Below, one piece after another: positions 6,586-8,291 of a DNA stretch of 8,291 nt (position 1 is its first letter; the number at the start of each line of letters is the position of its first letter). Under the pieces are notes generated by a model. It worked only from the letters and a program-made list of their open reading frames with translations. It ran no database searches and was not told the origin of the DNA. The DNA is from an uncultured bacterium (GTDB lineage: Bacteria; Methylomirabilota; Methylomirabilia; Rokubacteriales; CSP1-6). The stretch spans positions 1 to 8,291 of the forward strand of contig CAMLFJ010000118.1 in NCBI GenBank assembly GCA_946479205.1. Reading direction: 5' to 3'. The position numbers and the translations under genes were made by a program.

Positions 6586-8204
6586 CACGTCTCCCGGTAG
6601 ACGAGCAGGATCAGGCCGATCGCGCTGAAGGCGGCGGCCCAGATCCAGCCCGGAATGCGCCCGTCGGCCGCGGGTAGCCGCACCTCGAGCCAGCGCCCCC
6701 AGGCCATGACCACGCCGAGGAGCCCCATGGGCGCGTGCGAGACCTCGGCGAGGAACTCCGTCTTCAGGTTGAACATCGCGTGGGAGTGGGTCAGGAGCAG
6801 CGCGCCGCCGGACGCGCAGAGCAGCGGGAAGACGAGCCGCCCCCCGGGCCGCATGAGCCGCGCCGAGCGCACCATCCACTCGAACACCGCGAGCGCCACC
6901 ACCAGCAGGACGACCAGGCGATGCTGCAGCACGTCGGGCAGGACCATGCTCTCCCAGAATCCGGCCGGCCCCAGCGGCCAGGCCCGCGGATCGTTGCGCA
7001 CGAACAGGAACGCGGCCAGGCCGAGGAAGCCGAGCGGCCAGTGCCGCGCCCAGCGCGCGCGCCCGGTCCGATCGAGGAGCGCGAGCACCCCCATGGTGAA
7101 GACAAAGAAGCCCGCCGCGTGGTGATTGTACTCGGACCACGCGTACTCTTCCGGCTGGCGCGTGGCCAGGGTGTCCTCCATCGGAGCCGCCGCGGCCAGG
7201 AGCTGCGCGATCGGGGGCGAGCTGAGACGCGGCATCGCGGGCCGGAAGCGGGCGGCCACCTCGGCCGGGGTGGCGCGATCGGCCACCACGTCCACCGACG
7301 GCGGCAGCGAGGTGAGCGAGGCGGCCGCGAGCAGCAGCGTGAGGCCCAGGCCCACCTCGGCCTCGATCAAGGCGGGCACGCGCGCGGCGATCACCCCGGC
7401 GCCCGCCTCGCCCCGGCGCAGGATGAGGAAATTCAGGCCGCCCAGCACCAGGGCGCAAGCCAGCAGCGCCACCTTGGTCAGCACCATCACGCCGTAGCCG
7501 GTGCCGATGAGGCCGCCCCAGCCGCCGACATAGTTGATCGACAGGTACAGGCCGGGCGCCAGCACCAGGATCAGGGCGCCGATGGCCACGACCGAGAAGC
7601 GCGCGAGCACGCGCGCGCCGAGCGGCTCGGCGGCCGGGCCGCCCGCGCGCCGCCAGAGCAGCGCGAAGGCGACCAGATGGAGCAGCCCTCCGACCCAGAC
7701 CATCGCGCCCAGCTGGTGCAGCACGGTGCCCAGCATGAGGGGGCCGCGGTCGTGGAGCCGGCTCACCGCATGGGCGAGCCACGCCGCATTCGCCATCAGG
7801 AGGCCACCCAGGCCGAGGGCCACCGCCCAGGCGCGCGCGCGGTCCGGGGCGCGCCGGATCCACGGGACCGTCGCCGCGAGGCCGAGCGCCAGCGCGATGC
7901 GGCCGAGCCCGGCCAGGCCGAACTCGGTGGTGAGGAACTCGCGCAGCGGCCAGCGCCCCGAGTCCTCGGCGAGGGCCCAGGGATGGACGAGCAGCAGGAG
8001 GAGCAGCTCCGCCCCCGCCGCGAGCAACGCCCCCGCCGCGATGAGGGTGAGCGCGCTCCCACGCGCGGCGGCCACGAGGCCTCCGGCGCCGGCCGGCGGT
8101 CTCAGTACCAGCCTCAGGTAGACGAGGCCGCCCACCGCCGCGGCGAGGCCGACCGTCCCGAAGCCGCGCAGCAGGACGTCGAGAAAGCCCGCCAGCTGCG
8201 TCAT
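6585..8204 (-). CDS. copD: CopD-type copper membrane protein with extra C-terminal histidine-rich membrane domain, 539 aa
   Basis: An integral inner-membrane protein with two parts. Residues 1-300 form a CopD domain of about eight membrane helices, with the signature LHQLGAMVWVGGLLHL (162-177), H145 in WLAHAVS, and the pair of segments ARFSVVAIGALILVLAPGLY (201-220) and YGVMVLTKVALLACALVLGG (237-256). CopD proteins work with periplasmic CopC in copper uptake or tolerance. A linker (about 305-357) leads to a second block of about five helices. It carries conserved-looking histidines at YNHHAAGFFVF (359-369), DVLQHRLVVLL (424-434), LLTHSHAMFNLK (470-481) and EVSHAPMG (487-494), plus WPLGPAGFW. 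These resemble metal or haem ligands, but this is inference. The second block makes the protein far longer than ordinary CopD (about 300 residues). Its ATG is four bases after a CopC-like C-terminus, and its stop overlaps the reductase start. Confidence 0.82.
   Translation of the reverse strand: MTQLAGFLDVLLRGFGTVGLAAAVGGLVYLRLVLRPPAGAGGLVAAARGSALTLIAAGALLAAGAELLLLLLVHPWALAEDSGRWPLREFLTTEFGLAGLGRIALALGLAATVPWIRRAPDRARAWAVALGLGGLLMANAAWLAHAVSRLHDRGPLMLGTVLHQLGAMVWVGGLLHLVAFALLWRRAGGPAAEPLGARVLARFSVVAIGALILVLAPGLYLSINYVGGWGGLIGTGYGVMVLTKVALLACALVLGGLNFLILRRGEAGAGVIAARVPALIEAEVGLGLTLLLAAASLTSLPPSVDVVADRATPAEVAARFRPAMPRLSSPPIAQLLAAAAPMEDTLATRQPEEYAWSEYNHHAAGFFVFTMGVLALLDRTGRARWARHWPLGFLGLAAFLFVRNDPRAWPLGPAGFWESMVLPDVLQHRLVVLLVVALAVFEWMVRSARLMRPGGRLVFPLLCASGGALLLTHSHAMFNLKTEFLAEVSHAPMGLLGVVMAWGRWLEVRLPAADGRIPGWIWAAAFSAIGLILLVYRET
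6591..6595 (-). promoter_or_regulatory. Ribosome binding site of the aldo/keto reductase gene
   Basis: GGGAG on the minus strand, five bases before the ATG at 6585. It lies within the last codons of the CopD-type gene and fixes the reductase start, ruling out the long upstream extension of that open frame. Confidence 0.6.
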
Positions 8205-8216
8205 GCCGCTAGCGGC
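8205..8216. repeat. 12-base perfect palindrome at the copC-copD junction
   Basis: GCCGCTAGCGGC is its own reverse complement and spans the copC stop codon and the four bases before the copD ATG. It replaces any Shine-Dalgarno at the position where one would be expected. It may be chance in DNA this GC-rich, or may affect coupling of the two reading frames. Confidence 0.3.
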
Positions 8217-8255
8217 CGGGGCCGACGGTGAAGCGCAGGGCGCCCGCCGTGACGT
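8209..8255 (-). CDS. copC: CopC-like copper-binding protein, last 14 residues only (cut by adapter)
   Basis: The minus strand reads VTAGALRFTVGPGR followed by TAG (8211-8209), in frame up to the point where adapter begins. CopC proteins end in a beta-strand of the form 'DGHxxxGxxxFxV', and this matches from the residue after the histidine. The two bases left of the preceding codon (xAC) are compatible with that histidine. CopC is a periplasmic beta-barrel that hands copper to CopD, and the stop is four bases before the CopD-type ATG, which is the usual copC-copD order. The call rests on a very short stretch plus context, so it is tentative, but the coupling makes it likely. Confidence 0.6.
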
Positions 8256-8291
8256 AGATCGGAAGAGCGTCGTGTAGGGAAAGAGTGTAGA
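8256..8291 (+). other. Illumina TruSeq adapter remnant (not genomic DNA)
   Basis: The last 36 bases begin AGATCGGAAGAGCGTCGTGT and continue through a GGGAAAGAGTGT block. This is the known read-through sequence complementary to the TruSeq universal adapter. It is low-GC, unlike everything else in the window, and it interrupts the CopC reading frame. These bases should be trimmed; any feature crossing 8255/8256 is artificial. Confidence 0.97.

Noticed and set aside
6586..7863. Upstream extension of the aldo/keto reductase frame to give 786 residues
   Set aside because: The extension is an out-of-frame reading of the CopD-type gene, rich in Arg, Ala, Gly and Pro. The reductase has its own RBS and ATG at 6585.
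6735..8231. 498-residue plus-strand open frame opposite the CopD-type gene
   Set aside because: It is a charged Glu/Gln/Arg/His-rich antisense shadow, while the minus strand encodes a convincing membrane protein with family motifs.
1..8255. CRISPR array, tRNA or rRNA gene, insertion sequence, phage or toxin-antitoxin genes
   Set aside because: No regularly spaced repeats, tRNA-like cloverleaf, rRNA stretch, transposase or inverted-repeat ends were seen; coding genes fill nearly the whole window.

Overview
This is a very GC-rich bacterial fragment with short or overlapping gene junctions and almost no non-coding DNA. The last 36 bases are Illumina library adapter, so the right edge is the end of an assembled, probably metagenomic, contig. 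The strong GC skew, the large antisense open frames it produces, and the gene mix suggest an uncultured high-GC soil or sediment lineage. Candidatus Rokubacteria/Methylomirabilota is my guess from general familiarity; the sequence contains no phylogenetic marker that proves it.

Left block (1-2238, minus strand): a stand-alone cytoplasmic molybdopterin oxidoreductase of the DMSO reductase superfamily. It carries an N-terminal 4Fe-4S motif and a cysteine at the expected molybdenum-ligand position. Its stop overlaps by 4 bases the GTG start of a gene cut by the left edge, whose N-terminus resembles phytanoyl-CoA dioxygenase-type 2-oxoglutarate/Fe(II) oxygenases. Facing away across only 24 bases is a plus-strand MFS transporter (2263-3522) with the signatures of the BT1 folate/biopterin transporter family. 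A pterin-type transporter sharing a promoter region with a pterin-cofactor enzyme is the most suggestive association here.

Right block (3471-8255, minus strand): read in the direction of transcription it contains the last residues of a CopC-like copper protein (cut by adapter), a CopD-type membrane protein with an extra histidine-rich membrane domain, an aldo/keto reductase coupled to it by TGATG, and a 59-base gap. A double-VOC protein resembling methylmalonyl-CoA epimerase, a FabG-like short-chain dehydrogenase and a small TfoX/YjbR-like protein then follow with gaps of 10 and 1 bases. The last gene overlaps the 3' end of the BT1 transporter tail-to-tail by 52 bases.

The copper pair is a known functional unit. 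The three enzymes after it look like a co-transcribed metabolic set, but their common substrate cannot be read from the sequence. I found no mobile element, CRISPR array, tRNA or rRNA, and no clearly new defence or mobile system.
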